In this document: positions 18,717 to 28,717 of the stretch, one piece after another | Layout of the letters: each line of letters starts with the position of its first letter | How positions within the stretch are numbered: the stretch's first letter is position 1 | The notes under the pieces: model-generated | What the model saw: the letters and a program-made list of their open reading frames with translations, nothing else | What the model was told of the DNA's origin: nothing | Database searches by the model: none | Source of the DNA: a virus | DNA length: 33,360 nucleotides | Reading direction: 5' to 3' (one strand) | IMG/VR virus record: IMGVR_UViG_3300046804_001259 | Coordinates: 1 to 33,360 of that record | Translations under genes and position numbers: made by a program

Positions 18717-19054
18717 GCTAATTCAAATAGATCTTTTAATTGAGATTCAGAAACATTAAGTTGTTTCATTATTTCAATTAATTCAGGATCATTATCCAAA
18801 AAACTTTCCGAATATTCCCACCAATCTTTTAGATCCTGATTCCCATTTTCTATAAACGATTCAATATTGTTACGAAGTCCAATCCTTGATAATCCTTTTC
18901 TTATTTGTTTAGGGCTTATTATTTTAGGTGGATATTTTATAGGCCGCAAAGACTGAAATTCTTTTTCGGAAATTTGTATTGATCCAAATGGAAGCATATG
19001 AGCAAACTCTGGATCAATACAATGAATAGAATTATCAGGAGCTTTGTAATACAT
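18704..19054 (-). CDS. Tail fibre assembly-like protein
   Basis: About 116 residues from MYYKAPDNSIHCIDPEFAHM. ISPKQIRKGLSRIGLRNNIE followed by DLKDWWEYSESF and NVSESQLKDLFELAQSL matches a C-terminal domain recurrent in phage tail fibre assembly and fibre-associated proteins ('RQaR.aL...GL...VE...D.KDWWE...F'). It follows the tail fibre gene, the usual place for a fibre chaperone. Neither start (19054 or 19084) has a clear ribosome binding site; the latter would overlap the fibre gene end. Confidence 0.7.
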   Translation of the reverse strand: MYYKAPDNSIHCIDPEFAHMLPFGSIQISEKEFQSLRPIKYPPKIISPKQIRKGLSRIGLRNNIESFIENGNQDLKDWWEYSESFLDNDPELIEIMKQLNVSESQLKDLFELAQSL

Positions 19055-19065
19055 AATATATTTAA

Positions 19066-20526
19066 TTATGAAAGAATTGCACATTGGTCTGGATTATAAT
19101 CACCAGTAAATTTATATGCTCTGTTAGCAGGTATTATACCTAATGCTCCTTCAAGTGATTTATAACTTGAAGTAGAGCTGCTAAATCTACAAATTACTAT
19201 ATTTGGATTTCCTATAGAAGAATCTGAATCTACAGATAAATATACCTGTCCAGCCCCCGGAGACCATGAAGCCTCTACAAAAATTGGTTTGCCAGTAGTG
19301 TTGTAATATACGGTGTTATTAACAAATGTAGTTGGCTGCCATGTTTGCCCGCTACCAATACCTCCGAAAATGCTAAGAGCATTTCCACCAGCGGCTTGAA
19401 CTAATGATGGAGAAGCCCATCCAGTTCCAGAAGTCCATAATGCATCGAAATATCCTACCACTCTATAAGCTTTACCAATTACAGAAACAGAAGCATAGTA
19501 CTCATCAGAGGCTACTGCGGATGTTATACTTGCAGTATCAATTAAATTATGCTCATCTAATTTGTTGTTAGCATTTGTAGCGGCTAATATCATCGTGCCG
19601 CCATTATTTACTGCAACAATAGCAATTCTTATGACTTGACCAGAACTTGCACCAAAAGAAGCATCTGTAGGAATTGTAATAGATATCGCAGTTGAATTTG
19701 ATACTAGAGTTGTCTCTCCAGCAGTATATGAATTACTTCTAAAATATAAATCTGTAGGATCTAATGTAGCAGTAATTTGATTTGATGCTCCAGTTGCATC
19801 GAATGGTTGAAATTGACCTGCAATAGCGGATGTTGGGGAAGCCCAAGCTCCATCTCCTCTTAAAAAGTTTGAACTACTTGGAGTGCCTGAAGCATCTATG
19901 GCAGCAACATCAATAGCTCCAGTAGGGATTGTCGCGTTATTTAAAGTAGAATCATCTATTGTTGCATTATTGAGCGTTGAATCTTCTAAAGTAAGATTGT
20001 AAACAGTAGAAATAGTTGTTCCTAATGTCAGCCCAGTGCTACCTAAAGTGATAGTAGGATCTTGTGCATAAGAAACATTAATTCCGTCACTTACGACATA
20101 TGCTCTTTTACCTACTGGAATACTTACACCAGTTCCACCAACAACTGAAAAAGTAATTGTTTGTGATGAAGACGGAGTAGCGTTGTTGAAAACAGTCCAT
20201 TGGCCTTTAACTCCTGCAGGTACGGCAAACACTAAATTGATTGTGTAATTTCCTACCAAAATTATATTTGAAGGAATGCATGATGGAGTTATAGATGAAG
20301 TTGGACTTCCAACAGTTCCTACGTTCTCAGGCGGATATGGAGAAATAGTGCTGTAACTAACCCCCATTGTCGTAGTGCCAGATCTTCCAGTAACGTAAAT
20401 ATAGTTGGTTCCGCCTAGAGCATAATCAACACCAGTCCAGTTGGTGTTCATAGGCCAATCCCAATCGTTAATAAAGTCGTTGTTATTTGGACGATATAGG
20501 TTTTTGTTTGGGGTATTAGCTGCCAT
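19066..20526 (-). CDS. Tail fibre protein
   Basis: 486 residues, low in Cys and Lys and rich in Ser/Thr/Asn/Gly. Residues ~181-200 hold a tandem repeat, DSTLNNATI twice. Residues ~212-232 contain SGTPSSSNFLRGDGAWASP, a hallmark of phage fibres. The N-terminus (NKNLYRPNNNDFINDWDWPM) probably attaches to the virion. The C-terminal part is a beta-rich receptor-binding region. The downstream small gene resembles a fibre assembly factor. Host receptor unknown. Confidence 0.82.
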   Translation of the reverse strand: MAANTPNKNLYRPNNNDFINDWDWPMNTNWTGVDYALGGTNYIYVTGRSGTTTMGVSYSTISPYPPENVGTVGSPTSSITPSCIPSNIILVGNYTINLVFAVPAGVKGQWTVFNNATPSSSQTITFSVVGGTGVSIPVGKRAYVVSDGINVSYAQDPTITLGSTGLTLGTTISTVYNLTLEDSTLNNATIDDSTLNNATIPTGAIDVAAIDASGTPSSSNFLRGDGAWASPTSAIAGQFQPFDATGASNQITATLDPTDLYFRSNSYTAGETTLVSNSTAISITIPTDASFGASSGQVIRIAIVAVNNGGTMILAATNANNKLDEHNLIDTASITSAVASDEYYASVSVIGKAYRVVGYFDALWTSGTGWASPSLVQAAGGNALSIFGGIGSGQTWQPTTFVNNTVYYNTTGKPIFVEASWSPGAGQVYLSVDSDSSIGNPNIVICRFSSSTSSYKSLEGALGIIPANRAYKFTGDYNPDQCAILS

Positions 20527-20534
20527 AAGATTCT

Positions 20535-22946
20535 CTAAATAGCCTGTTGTGCAATATCAAGAGCCTTTACAATCGCCTCGTCAGGCGCGTTCAGAAGCGG
20601 CTCTGTGCGCTTATCTGAAACTTTCTTAGCATCCTTAGCCATCTTCATCAGCCTGCCGACTAAATGGTCTATGGACTTACCGACTTTACCGCCAGAAGCT
20701 CGTTCTATTCTACCACCATCGGCTTGGCCTTCAGTACCGTAGAAAGTGTGTCTACCGATCTGCTGGCCTTCACCTGCAGCCCATTCAGGGATCTGCATAC
20801 CGCGCTGGGTCTGAAGAGTCTTGTTAATGAAGTTTGTAGCGCCTCCAGTAACGTCCTGAAGCTCGCCACGGAGCAGCGGCAGCACGATATTATTCAGTAC
20901 TTCTTGGTACTGCTTGCTGTTTTTGTCGATCTTATCGGCTATACCGCGAGAGACAGCCTCGAACTGATGTGGCGCAGTGACAACGTCCTTAATGTTCTCC
21001 CCGCCAAATCCTCCTTTCTTTAGGCGGTTCATAATAACGTGGGCAACAGCGGCTTGGCCTTCTGGAGATTCGCCGCCAGCTTCGCCAATAACTGTTCTGA
21101 CCATTGCATCTACGTCTTCTGGAGAGACGTTATTTGGTAGTGGCTGTTGGCCTGCAGCGCTGTTCAGCTCTTCTAAGCGGCCTGCGTAATAGGCGGGTCT
21201 TGCAGAAGCCCTTGCCAAGTCTGCAGCCTTAGCGCCATAGTAATTAGCTCCAGCAACTACTTTTGGTGAAGCCCCTATAATTCCAGCTAATGCAGCAGGG
21301 TTGTGAGTTAGAGCGCTTAATCCGCCAAATATCACTAGATCAGAGACATTTCGTAACATTCCGCCAGTTACTGGATTTGAAGCAGCTCCGGCAAGCATGT
21401 ATTTAATTGATGGGTCTACTTCAGAAATATCTTCTATCAGGCTCTTTCCGCCGTAAGTTTTTGTGCTTTTCAGAGCTTTCATCAAGGCACTAGTTGCTGC
21501 GGCATTACGACCAACGCCTAATTGTTTTTGTGCGTTTTGAATATACTTCATGCCCATCTGGGCATCTCTCATTAGGTCTGCATATTCTTTTGACCCGCCT
21601 AAAGCAGGAGTACCAAGAGTATCACCTATGGAGTGATAAATTTTATCTAAGTAATTTGATGCTTTTGCATTTCCAGCAAAATTGGTTTTTAAATCCCAAA
21701 TTTGATTTTTTAATTCGTGAACATGCTCAAGCGTATGTCTTGCTGGATCGCTAACAGTAGATTGAATTAAATTATCAGCAGCGTCCAAAGCTTTTTTTGC
21801 TTCGGCATATCCTGCTGGAGATCCTTTGCTTAATTCATTTCTAAATCCTTGAACATCATTATATATCTTTGAAAAATCAATTCTTCTGTTATGCAAGCCT
21901 GATTTTGTTTGCTTGAAACTATCGATTCTTTCATTTTCAAGTTGTCTAATAGCGTCTTGAGTAGCTTGAAGAAATTCTTCTGGAGTGCCTTCTCCGCTTG
22001 CAAATTTTTGATATGTCTGACGCATTGCAGGATCGTCAGATGACGCAGCTTCTCTGATGATCTTCTGCATATCCATACTCAGGCCGCTAGTACCTGCGGC
22101 AGCGGCTCTCAAAGGAGCGGTAGCGCCCTTAGCCAAGGTTGTACCAACTTTTACAGTGCCGGTCACAGGATCTAAGTATTCAGCGGCCTTACCTACTGTA
22201 CTAGCAATCTTGCCGACTTTGCTTGCAGTACCAGCGCCTTTGGCAATTAATGAAGTGCCGCCAGTCAATAACGTACTCATGTCCATCATAATACTGGCTG
22301 GATCTGTAGCAATAGCTTCGTATAGCTTCTGCTTGTCTCCGTAAGTGTTCTTGTAATGCTCAACCAAGCCATTCACTAGGGCTTCATTTTTGGCTTGTTC
22401 TTCTGGTGTTTGACCTGCAGTCATGCCGGTAGTTTTTGATACAGCGCCCTGTGCTAGGCTTTTTAGATTACCAAGGGTTTCACCCCAGTTCCAAGGAGCA
22501 AGCGCATGACCAGTGGCCTTCAAGGCTTCACCGGCGCTTGGCAGGAAGCTTTCTGTAGCTTCTGACAAAGCAGAGCCTAGAGTTCTTTCTTGAGTTGGAG
22601 CTGTTGGTTTACCTGTCTGTACAAATCTAGTAGGAGTGGCTGTTCGAGCGGCAGGTGCTTTTGGAGGAGCGGATATAGGTAATTTTCCGGCTTCAGAAGG
22701 TTTCCCAAACATTCTATTTAATGTTTCTACTTCTTTATCTTCAGAAGGCTGTTGAACCGCAGTAGATGTAGCAGGAGATTTGCCAAATATTCTATTGAGA
22801 GTTTCAACCTCCCCCATAGTAGATTCAGGTTGAGAAATTGGGGGAGGAACAGGCTTTGAAGTTGCTGCAGTAGCGTTATCAGCAACTTCGCCTTCTTTTG
22901 TGTATCCTTCCCACAATTTAGAATAATCTGGAGATTCTACTAACAT
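20535..22946 (-). CDS. Virion protein with SleB-type cell wall hydrolase domain
   Basis: 803 residues. Residues ~610-738 contain VRTVIGEAGGESPEGQAAVA (catalytic Glu622) and HVIMNRLKKGG...FEAVSRG, the hydrolase_2/SleB signature of peptidoglycan lytic enzymes. The N-terminus carries two copies of a short motif, ETLNR(I/M)FGK (49-57 and 74-82), probably a binding motif. The long middle region (~185-600) is helical with hydrophobic Gly/Ala segments (e.g. 270-290, 537-566). The C-terminus has the 'ADGGRIERASGGKVGKSIDH' tail recurrent in phage virion proteins. It probably digests the cell wall during DNA entry. Confidence 0.8.
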   Translation of the reverse strand: MLVESPDYSKLWEGYTKEGEVADNATAATSKPVPPPISQPESTMGEVETLNRIFGKSPATSTAVQQPSEDKEVETLNRMFGKPSEAGKLPISAPPKAPAARTATPTRFVQTGKPTAPTQERTLGSALSEATESFLPSAGEALKATGHALAPWNWGETLGNLKSLAQGAVSKTTGMTAGQTPEEQAKNEALVNGLVEHYKNTYGDKQKLYEAIATDPASIMMDMSTLLTGGTSLIAKGAGTASKVGKIASTVGKAAEYLDPVTGTVKVGTTLAKGATAPLRAAAAGTSGLSMDMQKIIREAASSDDPAMRQTYQKFASGEGTPEEFLQATQDAIRQLENERIDSFKQTKSGLHNRRIDFSKIYNDVQGFRNELSKGSPAGYAEAKKALDAADNLIQSTVSDPARHTLEHVHELKNQIWDLKTNFAGNAKASNYLDKIYHSIGDTLGTPALGGSKEYADLMRDAQMGMKYIQNAQKQLGVGRNAAATSALMKALKSTKTYGGKSLIEDISEVDPSIKYMLAGAASNPVTGGMLRNVSDLVIFGGLSALTHNPAALAGIIGASPKVVAGANYYGAKAADLARASARPAYYAGRLEELNSAAGQQPLPNNVSPEDVDAMVRTVIGEAGGESPEGQAAVAHVIMNRLKKGGFGGENIKDVVTAPHQFEAVSRGIADKIDKNSKQYQEVLNNIVLPLLRGELQDVTGGATNFINKTLQTQRGMQIPEWAAGEGQQIGRHTFYGTEGQADGGRIERASGGKVGKSIDHLVGRLMKMAKDAKKVSDKRTEPLLNAPDEAIVKALDIAQQAI

Positions 22947-22951
22947 GCTTT

Positions 22952-25900
22952 TTACCTATTTTGAGTAATGAAGTATCTACTAATGTTAGGCACTCCAATC
23001 CATTTATCTACAGCTTGAGGACTTATTTCTCCATGAAGCAACATTCCTAGCAATGATTTTCCATCGGGTGTAACAGCATTCATTAATGTCGTCAGAGCTA
23101 TTTTATCTGAAGCATATTTTTGACCATACTCTTTTCTGAATTCTGTTCGTGCATTTGTAGCATCATACCCAGTAGTATTGCCGCCTAATCTGTTAAATGC
23201 ATTCAGCTCATATCTTTGCTCATCAATAGCCTTTTGCTTATCCACAAGAAGCGCTGCAGTTAATGTAACTGCGGCATCTCTTGTCATTTGACCATTCGGC
23301 AAAGCGTTAAGAGCTGTTTCTAGAGCTTGAACAGAAGACGATCCAGCGGCAAGAGCGCTACCTTTAACGAACTTATCTCTAATGGCAGTTGCTGTTAGAT
23401 CTTTTTCTAAATCCGCTGCAGCCTCTGGATGTCCAATGGCATTCATAAATGCATTGTAGTTTAATAAAGCGCCTTTAAAGAAATCGCTAAAAGTATTTCC
23501 AGAAAGAACGCTATCTTTACCCAATGAACTTACGGCATTAGCCATAGTTGCGATTTGAGGCTCTTGATTGAACGCAGCAGAAGCTCCAGCATCTAACTGT
23601 TTCTTTATCTCTGCAGTCCTTTCTGCAGCTCCTGTTCTTGAGATTTCATTTGAATTTGCTATCAAGCTGCTCTTGATATTATTAAATGCATCATCAGAAG
23701 GCGCGGCTCCAGTTTGTACAACAGCAGGAATTGATGTAGAAACATCTTTGCTTATTGGAACTGTAGAGACAGGAACTTCTCCAATATTTCTTGCGCCAAG
23801 AGCTATTTCAGTTCCAAATAGTGGTGGTCTGCTGCTTATAGGGAGAGCATTCCATTGATAAGCAGGCATAGGTGGGCCGTTTGAAGGAATTACATATTCT
23901 ATTCCTCCAACAGTAAATTTATTTTGACCAATAGATTTTGCTGCATCCATTGCATTTTTAATGTTATATCCTCGCGCGGTTGCCACATCAACCGCAGTTG
24001 ATGCCTGTTTAGCAGCTTTATCAATCTCAAACTGACGTTGAGCCTGATAACCCTTCAGACCTTGGCCTAAACCAGAAGAAAGAGCAACGCCCAAGCTTCT
24101 GGTTGGGGTAACGCCCATTGCTGCAATACCTTGAAGCAATGGAATAACGTACTTTTCGTTTGTATACCAATGAGCTGGCTTGCCATCGCTTGTAGTCACT
24201 GCTTTAGCTTCTGGTTTAGTAGCCCCAGCAAGACCCGTGGCAGGAGCCTCCTCGGCCTTAGCAGGAGCAGGTGCTGCAGCGACAGGAGCGACATTAGGAG
24301 CGTCTTTAGGACTCAATCCACCAGCGCCAGTAGCGCCTACGGCAGTTGTTGTTGGCATCTGAGAAACATCACCAGTTGCCTCTGCAATAGGAGCGCCTTC
24401 AGAAACAGAAGGAGCATCTGCGAAACGCAATTTGTCCATTAATGCTTGTTCGTTTGCAGCGGAAACCTTGTTCTCTGATCCGCCAGCAAGGCCGCTTGAT
24501 CCAGCGCCTCCAGAAACGTAATTACGCTGACCGCCTTCGCCAAGCGTGAATTTACGGCCTTTTTCGTCACCAAAAGTCAGACCTTTATTTATATCTTCTT
24601 GTTCAACAGTCAGCGGCGGATGATAAATTGGCTGTCCTTCAGATCCAATGGTGTATTCACCTTCTGGAGTTCCAAACTTTAACTGTCTGTTAATGTCTTC
24701 ATCCCGCTGCTTGATTGCCTGACGATTTTGTTCTTGATCTGCTGTGTATTGATCAGCAGTTTTATTGCCAAGCCAGAAATCTTTGTTGAATCTTGGTTGG
24801 CTTAAAAACTCATCGCTATCATCAGCTCCACCCCAAGCATATCCCTTTCGATCAGCTAAACCTCCTGCATGCTTTCCATTAAGCATAGCTCCAAGACCAA
24901 ATCCCGCCAATCCAGAAGAAAGCATATTCATCCACGGACTAGATCCAGATTTAGATGAAGCTGCAGCATCTGCGCTGGCATCTTTGCCGCCAGCGTCAGG
25001 AGTTTTTGGTTTATCGGAAAATCCAGACTTTATATCCATGCCAGTCTGAGCTAATGATGCAACATCAGCCAATTGACCTAATCCAGATTGTTGTTCAGGC
25101 ATCGGCGATGAAGCAGTCAATAATTGACGCTGCTGACCATCTCCAGTAGGAATACTTAAACCGCCACCATATGGCATGCCGCCAGTATCAAAATGCCCAC
25201 GATGCTCTGCAGCTTCTGTGGCCTTATCGTAGTTAACAGTTTTATATCCGCCAGCAAGCCCAACAGCATGAGGATGATGCTTTTCGACTTCCTGAGCGAT
25301 TAGCCCCATACGGAAATTAGGTTCACCTTTATATCGATATTTATAAACAGTTTGACCATCAAAAGTTTTACCAACGGGCTGAATGTCTGTTTTTAAGCGC
25401 TTATCAGAACCAGCCATAGCAGCAATGGAAGTGCCGATTTGTAGAAGCTGACCAAATTGATCCATACTAGGATCTTTAGCAGATCCAGTATCTGGTTTCA
25501 TCAACTCTCTAGGGGCTGTCTGTTCTTGAGGAATATCAAGCTTATTCTGATCTCCTTCATTAGGAGCCTTCGCAGCGCTCGCAAATGGCATACTGGATGT
25601 AGAAGAATTTTGTTGGTCATTGGGATTGCCGCCCATTGCATATCCAGCAAGCCCGCCGCTTGCAAAGCTTTCTTCTCCAAGTGGACTCCCTGATGCAGAA
25701 TCAAAGCTATCAATCCAATCATTAAATTTATTTGCAGCAGATGTAACGCCCTTTTCTCCTAATTTATATGCGCCAGCACCAATTGGAGCAAGAACGCCAA
25801 TAGCTTGCGCAGTGTTAGCGGCCTGTTCTAATCCAGACTCTGGAGTTGGAACATCCATATCTGGAGTAACCAAACCCGCTACAGGCAGGCTTGCTTCTGG

Positions 25901-27169
25901 AACATAACCTTTACCACCTAACGGAGAGCCAGAAACATTCATTCCAGATTCAGAGAATGGAGCATACATTTTTGCTTGAGCTTCTAAAATAGCTGCAAAA
26001 TCCGCAGGAGATAAACCTTGTAGCGCGGGAGAGCCCCCATCGGCGTATCCTTCTCCAATATGTTCAGGAGCAACGTGCCCACCCATGCTTTCTGCAGCAA
26101 GGCCGCCTGAAGCGAAATGACCTTTATGTTCTGCCGTCTTAGTAGCCTTGTCGTAATCAACTGTCTTATAACCTGCGGCAAGACCTACAGCATGAGGATG
26201 ATGCTTTTCTACATCTTGTGCTAAAAGGCCAATCTGATGCTTTGGATCGCCTTTGTAACGATACTTATAGATAGGCTGACCATCGAAAGTTTTACCTACA
26301 ACGTGAATATCTTCTTTTAAGCGCTCATCGGAGAAAAAGCCCCCCGGAACATTAGATGTTGTAGTAGACCCAGAAAGCGCACCAGTACCTTCGGCAATAT
26401 TTGCCAAAAACTGAGCAACTTGAAAAGGATATGACTGCTGTTGTTGAAATTGATTGTATAAGGCTGTCTTCCCAGCTTGTTCTGTCTGTTGCTGTACTTG
26501 ACCAGCGCCAAGCTGCGCTTGAGCGCCTTGCAATGCCGCTTGTTGACCAGAAAGACCAAGATTTGCTAATTGTTGGGCTATAGCTGCTTGGTTCTGCCTA
26601 TTAGCAACATCTGACTGATATCTTAAACCCTGCTGCTGTTGAGCAGTTTGTAATGCTTGGTTATATCCCTGACTAGCTATATCGGAAAAAATCTTTCCGC
26701 TTGCCATCTGTTGTTGTTGAGCCAAATTAGCTGCAGCGATACCTCCTCTGTCTCCGCCAAAAGCTCCAGAGCGAATGGCATTTCCAGTCTGACCAGCCAT
26801 TGCCTGTTGGTTTTGTTGGTTTAATAGAGCTGCAGTACTGCCCAATACATTCTGCATGTATGGATTCATGTACTGATTAATTTCGCTTGCGCCAAGCTGG
26901 CTTGGATCTACATTACGGTTAGCACCCTGTGTAATTCCGTATGCATCGGAAATCGCGCCCTGAGCTTGACCAGAAGCGTCCATAGTCTGCTGAATTCCAG
27001 CTTTTTGAGCGTCTGTTAATCCAGCTACGAATGCATTAGGATCACTAGAATATTCTTGGAATCCTCTGTTACTGGCTTTTTCAGCTCTTGCATTTACAGC
27101 GTTATACCTAGCCAGTACCTCTGGTGGTATTTGAATTGTTTGACTGGATTGACTTGTCTTACCGCCCAT
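22952..27169 (-). CDS. Large virion protein with two internal peptidase S74-like domains
   Basis: 1405 residues. The N-terminal ~270 residues are Gln/Ala-rich and helical. Two copies of the S74 intramolecular-chaperone domain follow, at ~280-350 (SDERLKEDI, Ser280/Lys285) and ~588-660 (SDKRLKTDI, Ser588/Lys593). Both contain GKTFDGQ, YKYRYKG, LIAQ/LLAQ and HHPHAVGLA. Between and after them are Gly-rich 'F-A-S-G-G-L-A...M-G-G' linkers (352-364, 502-514). S74 domains normally sit at the C-terminus of fibres and self-cleave. Having two, internally, is unusual. The rest (~700-1405) is Gln/Ala/Ser-rich with an amphipathic C-terminal half. Confidence 0.78.
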   Translation of the reverse strand: MGGKTSQSSQTIQIPPEVLARYNAVNARAEKASNRGFQEYSSDPNAFVAGLTDAQKAGIQQTMDASGQAQGAISDAYGITQGANRNVDPSQLGASEINQYMNPYMQNVLGSTAALLNQQNQQAMAGQTGNAIRSGAFGGDRGGIAAANLAQQQQMASGKIFSDIASQGYNQALQTAQQQQGLRYQSDVANRQNQAAIAQQLANLGLSGQQAALQGAQAQLGAGQVQQQTEQAGKTALYNQFQQQQSYPFQVAQFLANIAEGTGALSGSTTTSNVPGGFFSDERLKEDIHVVGKTFDGQPIYKYRYKGDPKHQIGLLAQDVEKHHPHAVGLAAGYKTVDYDKATKTAEHKGHFASGGLAAESMGGHVAPEHIGEGYADGGSPALQGLSPADFAAILEAQAKMYAPFSESGMNVSGSPLGGKGYVPEASLPVAGLVTPDMDVPTPESGLEQAANTAQAIGVLAPIGAGAYKLGEKGVTSAANKFNDWIDSFDSASGSPLGEESFASGGLAGYAMGGNPNDQQNSSTSSMPFASAAKAPNEGDQNKLDIPQEQTAPRELMKPDTGSAKDPSMDQFGQLLQIGTSIAAMAGSDKRLKTDIQPVGKTFDGQTVYKYRYKGEPNFRMGLIAQEVEKHHPHAVGLAGGYKTVNYDKATEAAEHRGHFDTGGMPYGGGLSIPTGDGQQRQLLTASSPMPEQQSGLGQLADVASLAQTGMDIKSGFSDKPKTPDAGGKDASADAAASSKSGSSPWMNMLSSGLAGFGLGAMLNGKHAGGLADRKGYAWGGADDSDEFLSQPRFNKDFWLGNKTADQYTADQEQNRQAIKQRDEDINRQLKFGTPEGEYTIGSEGQPIYHPPLTVEQEDINKGLTFGDEKGRKFTLGEGGQRNYVSGGAGSSGLAGGSENKVSAANEQALMDKLRFADAPSVSEGAPIAEATGDVSQMPTTTAVGATGAGGLSPKDAPNVAPVAAAPAPAKAEEAPATGLAGATKPEAKAVTTSDGKPAHWYTNEKYVIPLLQGIAAMGVTPTRSLGVALSSGLGQGLKGYQAQRQFEIDKAAKQASTAVDVATARGYNIKNAMDAAKSIGQNKFTVGGIEYVIPSNGPPMPAYQWNALPISSRPPLFGTEIALGARNIGEVPVSTVPISKDVSTSIPAVVQTGAAPSDDAFNNIKSSLIANSNEISRTGAAERTAEIKKQLDAGASAAFNQEPQIATMANAVSSLGKDSVLSGNTFSDFFKGALLNYNAFMNAIGHPEAAADLEKDLTATAIRDKFVKGSALAAGSSSVQALETALNALPNGQMTRDAAVTLTAALLVDKQKAIDEQRYELNAFNRLGGNTTGYDATNARTEFRKEYGQKYASDKIALTTLMNAVTPDGKSLLGMLLHGEISPQAVDKWIGVPNISRYFITQNR

Positions 27170-27172
27170 CTT

Positions 27173-27688
27173 TTAATGCTCCGTACCCTGCCACTTGCCG
27201 GTTGTAGCGCCATACAGGAAAAATGCACCACTTGGTGGCCCGAATTGACGCTCGTACATGCGAACTTTTGCCTCTGTGCGGCTGTTAGATAATACCCCAA
27301 TAATCAATGGGATACCAAGTTTATCAGCCACCTGTTTACTAAACTCACACAATCTTTTAGCCCTTCCTCCCTTTGCGGAACGAAATTCTGGGTCAATAAA
27401 GATTGCCTTTTCTTCTACAATCAACGTATCCGAATACCACATCTGACCAATCCTTAGCACAACCAAGCCTTCAATCTTCCCTTGTGGCTTGCCAATTATT
27501 CCCACAATGCCACCATTTTGATGCAAAGCAGGCCAGATCTCAGCAGCCATCTTTGTCGGACTTGGTGATAAAAACCCATTTTCTTCTGTGGCGCTCATCG
27601 CCAATTCCATAATCTCGTCTAAATCCTCTGGCACTCCAATACGAATGCGTAATTCACTTGTATCGGACATATTCAAATCTTTTGACAT
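27173..27688 (-). CDS. GNAT-family N-acetyltransferase
   Basis: 171 residues. The GNAT core appears as RIRIGVPEDLDEIMELAMSA (strand 1 and helix 1), GKIEGLVVLRIGQMWYSD and IFIDPEFRSAKGGRAKRLCE. The last is the acetyl-CoA-binding 'R-x-x-G-x-G/A' site in variant form (RSAKGGRA). PLIIGVLSN and MYERQFGPPSGAFFLYG complete the C-terminal half. GNAT proteins occur in many phage virion clusters. The substrate is unknown. The first ATG (27688) or 27670 could be the start. Confidence 0.8.
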   Translation of the reverse strand: MSKDLNMSDTSELRIRIGVPEDLDEIMELAMSATEENGFLSPSPTKMAAEIWPALHQNGGIVGIIGKPQGKIEGLVVLRIGQMWYSDTLIVEEKAIFIDPEFRSAKGGRAKRLCEFSKQVADKLGIPLIIGVLSNSRTEAKVRMYERQFGPPSGAFFLYGATTGKWQGTEH

Positions 27689-27690
27689 AC

Positions 27691-28296
27691 TTAATTTCTC
27701 TTAGGGCCGGGTAGATTCTTTAAAGTCTTGATAGTTTCTTTTCGATATTGCTTAACAAATTCGTCCAAAGCCTTGTGGCCTGCGTCCATATCTCCATCGC
27801 CAGCGTATCTTACCTCTTCTGGAGAAAGAACGTATTCTCCGCCTGCAGCAACGATAGGAACGCCTTCGACATCTCCGCCATCAGCCTTGTGTGGCAAAGG
27901 TTCACCGTAAGGGGTCTGGGAACCTCCATAAGGCATAGAACCACCGCCGTATGGAATACCAGAGAACATACGGCGCATATGCTTAAATCCAGCCATCGTG
28001 TTCCCTTCGCCCATGGCTGAGATGATGTCCGCTGGAATCACATAAGAGCCACTAGGAACGTGCATGGGAAGATGATCTGTCCTACCTGCTACAGGACTAT
28101 GGATTGGGCCAGTATGGAGCTTAGAATGGATTTTACGCTTCTTTAAGTGCAGGGTGGGACGACCGCCACTGGCATTAGATTGACGAGCTGTATTCAATGC
28201 AGCAGCTATGGCCTGATCCTTTGGATGTCCAGCATGTATCATTTCAGAGATATTGCTGCTAATAGTTTCCTGCGATGTACCGTGCTTAAGTGGCAT
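27691..28296 (-). CDS. Virion-cluster protein with HPKDQAIAAALNTAR motif
   Basis: 201 residues. The start, SSNISEMIHAGHPKDQAIAA then ALNTARQ, is a conserved phage segment also found at the ends of portal- and head-associated proteins. Further on, HVPSGSYVIPADIISAMGEG and GVPIVAAGGEYVLSPEEVRY are a conserved pair, with a Gly/Pro-rich linker (SMPYGGSQTPYG). It is likely a minor virion protein. The exact role is unknown. Confidence 0.75.
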   Translation of the reverse strand: MPLKHGTSQETISSNISEMIHAGHPKDQAIAAALNTARQSNASGGRPTLHLKKRKIHSKLHTGPIHSPVAGRTDHLPMHVPSGSYVIPADIISAMGEGNTMAGFKHMRRMFSGIPYGGGSMPYGGSQTPYGEPLPHKADGGDVEGVPIVAAGGEYVLSPEEVRYAGDGDMDAGHKALDEFVKQYRKETIKTLKNLPGPKRN

Positions 28297-28303
28297 ATTG
28301 GCC

Positions 28304-28717
28304 TCAAGAATAACTTACTGTAATGACTTGACCATTTCCGGGGACTACTACAAGGCCAAGTCCGGCTGGCATATTTACAAACCACACGCCTACTTCAGTT
28401 GGAATTGTATATAGCTTAGAAGTTTCGTGGGTTATTGTTGTAGTTTTTGAATCGTATATGTACCCCACAGCAGAACCTTTCTCTATAACGCTTACACTAG
28501 CCAATCTTGCTGAAGAGCCTTTTACCAGAACTGGATCCGTTCCAGTGATATTAGCTTTATTTTGAGTCCCATTAACTTGTTGGTATGTGATAGCCAAATT
28601 ATTAACGGCATTAACTAGATTCTTCTGCGTAGTTAATAGGTCAGATTGGGACGCATCCCCCTTTTTTATATCTGAAAATATCTTATTCCAATCCTGCTGA
28701 GACATATTTTTGTCCAT
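28304..28717 (-). CDS. Small beta-rich virion protein
   Basis: 137 residues. A helical N-terminus (QQDWNKIFSDIKKGDASQSD) is followed by a predicted small beta-barrel (VLVKGSSARLASVSVIEKGS; GVWFVNMPAGLGLVVVPGNG). This resembles small virion decoration or hub-associated proteins. It overlaps the hub gene start by one base, so the two are probably co-translated. No family recognised. Confidence 0.72.
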   Translation of the reverse strand: MDKNMSQQDWNKIFSDIKKGDASQSDLLTTQKNLVNAVNNLAITYQQVNGTQNKANITGTDPVLVKGSSARLASVSVIEKGSAVGYIYDSKTTTITHETSKLYTIPTEVGVWFVNMPAGLGLVVVPGNGQVITVSYS

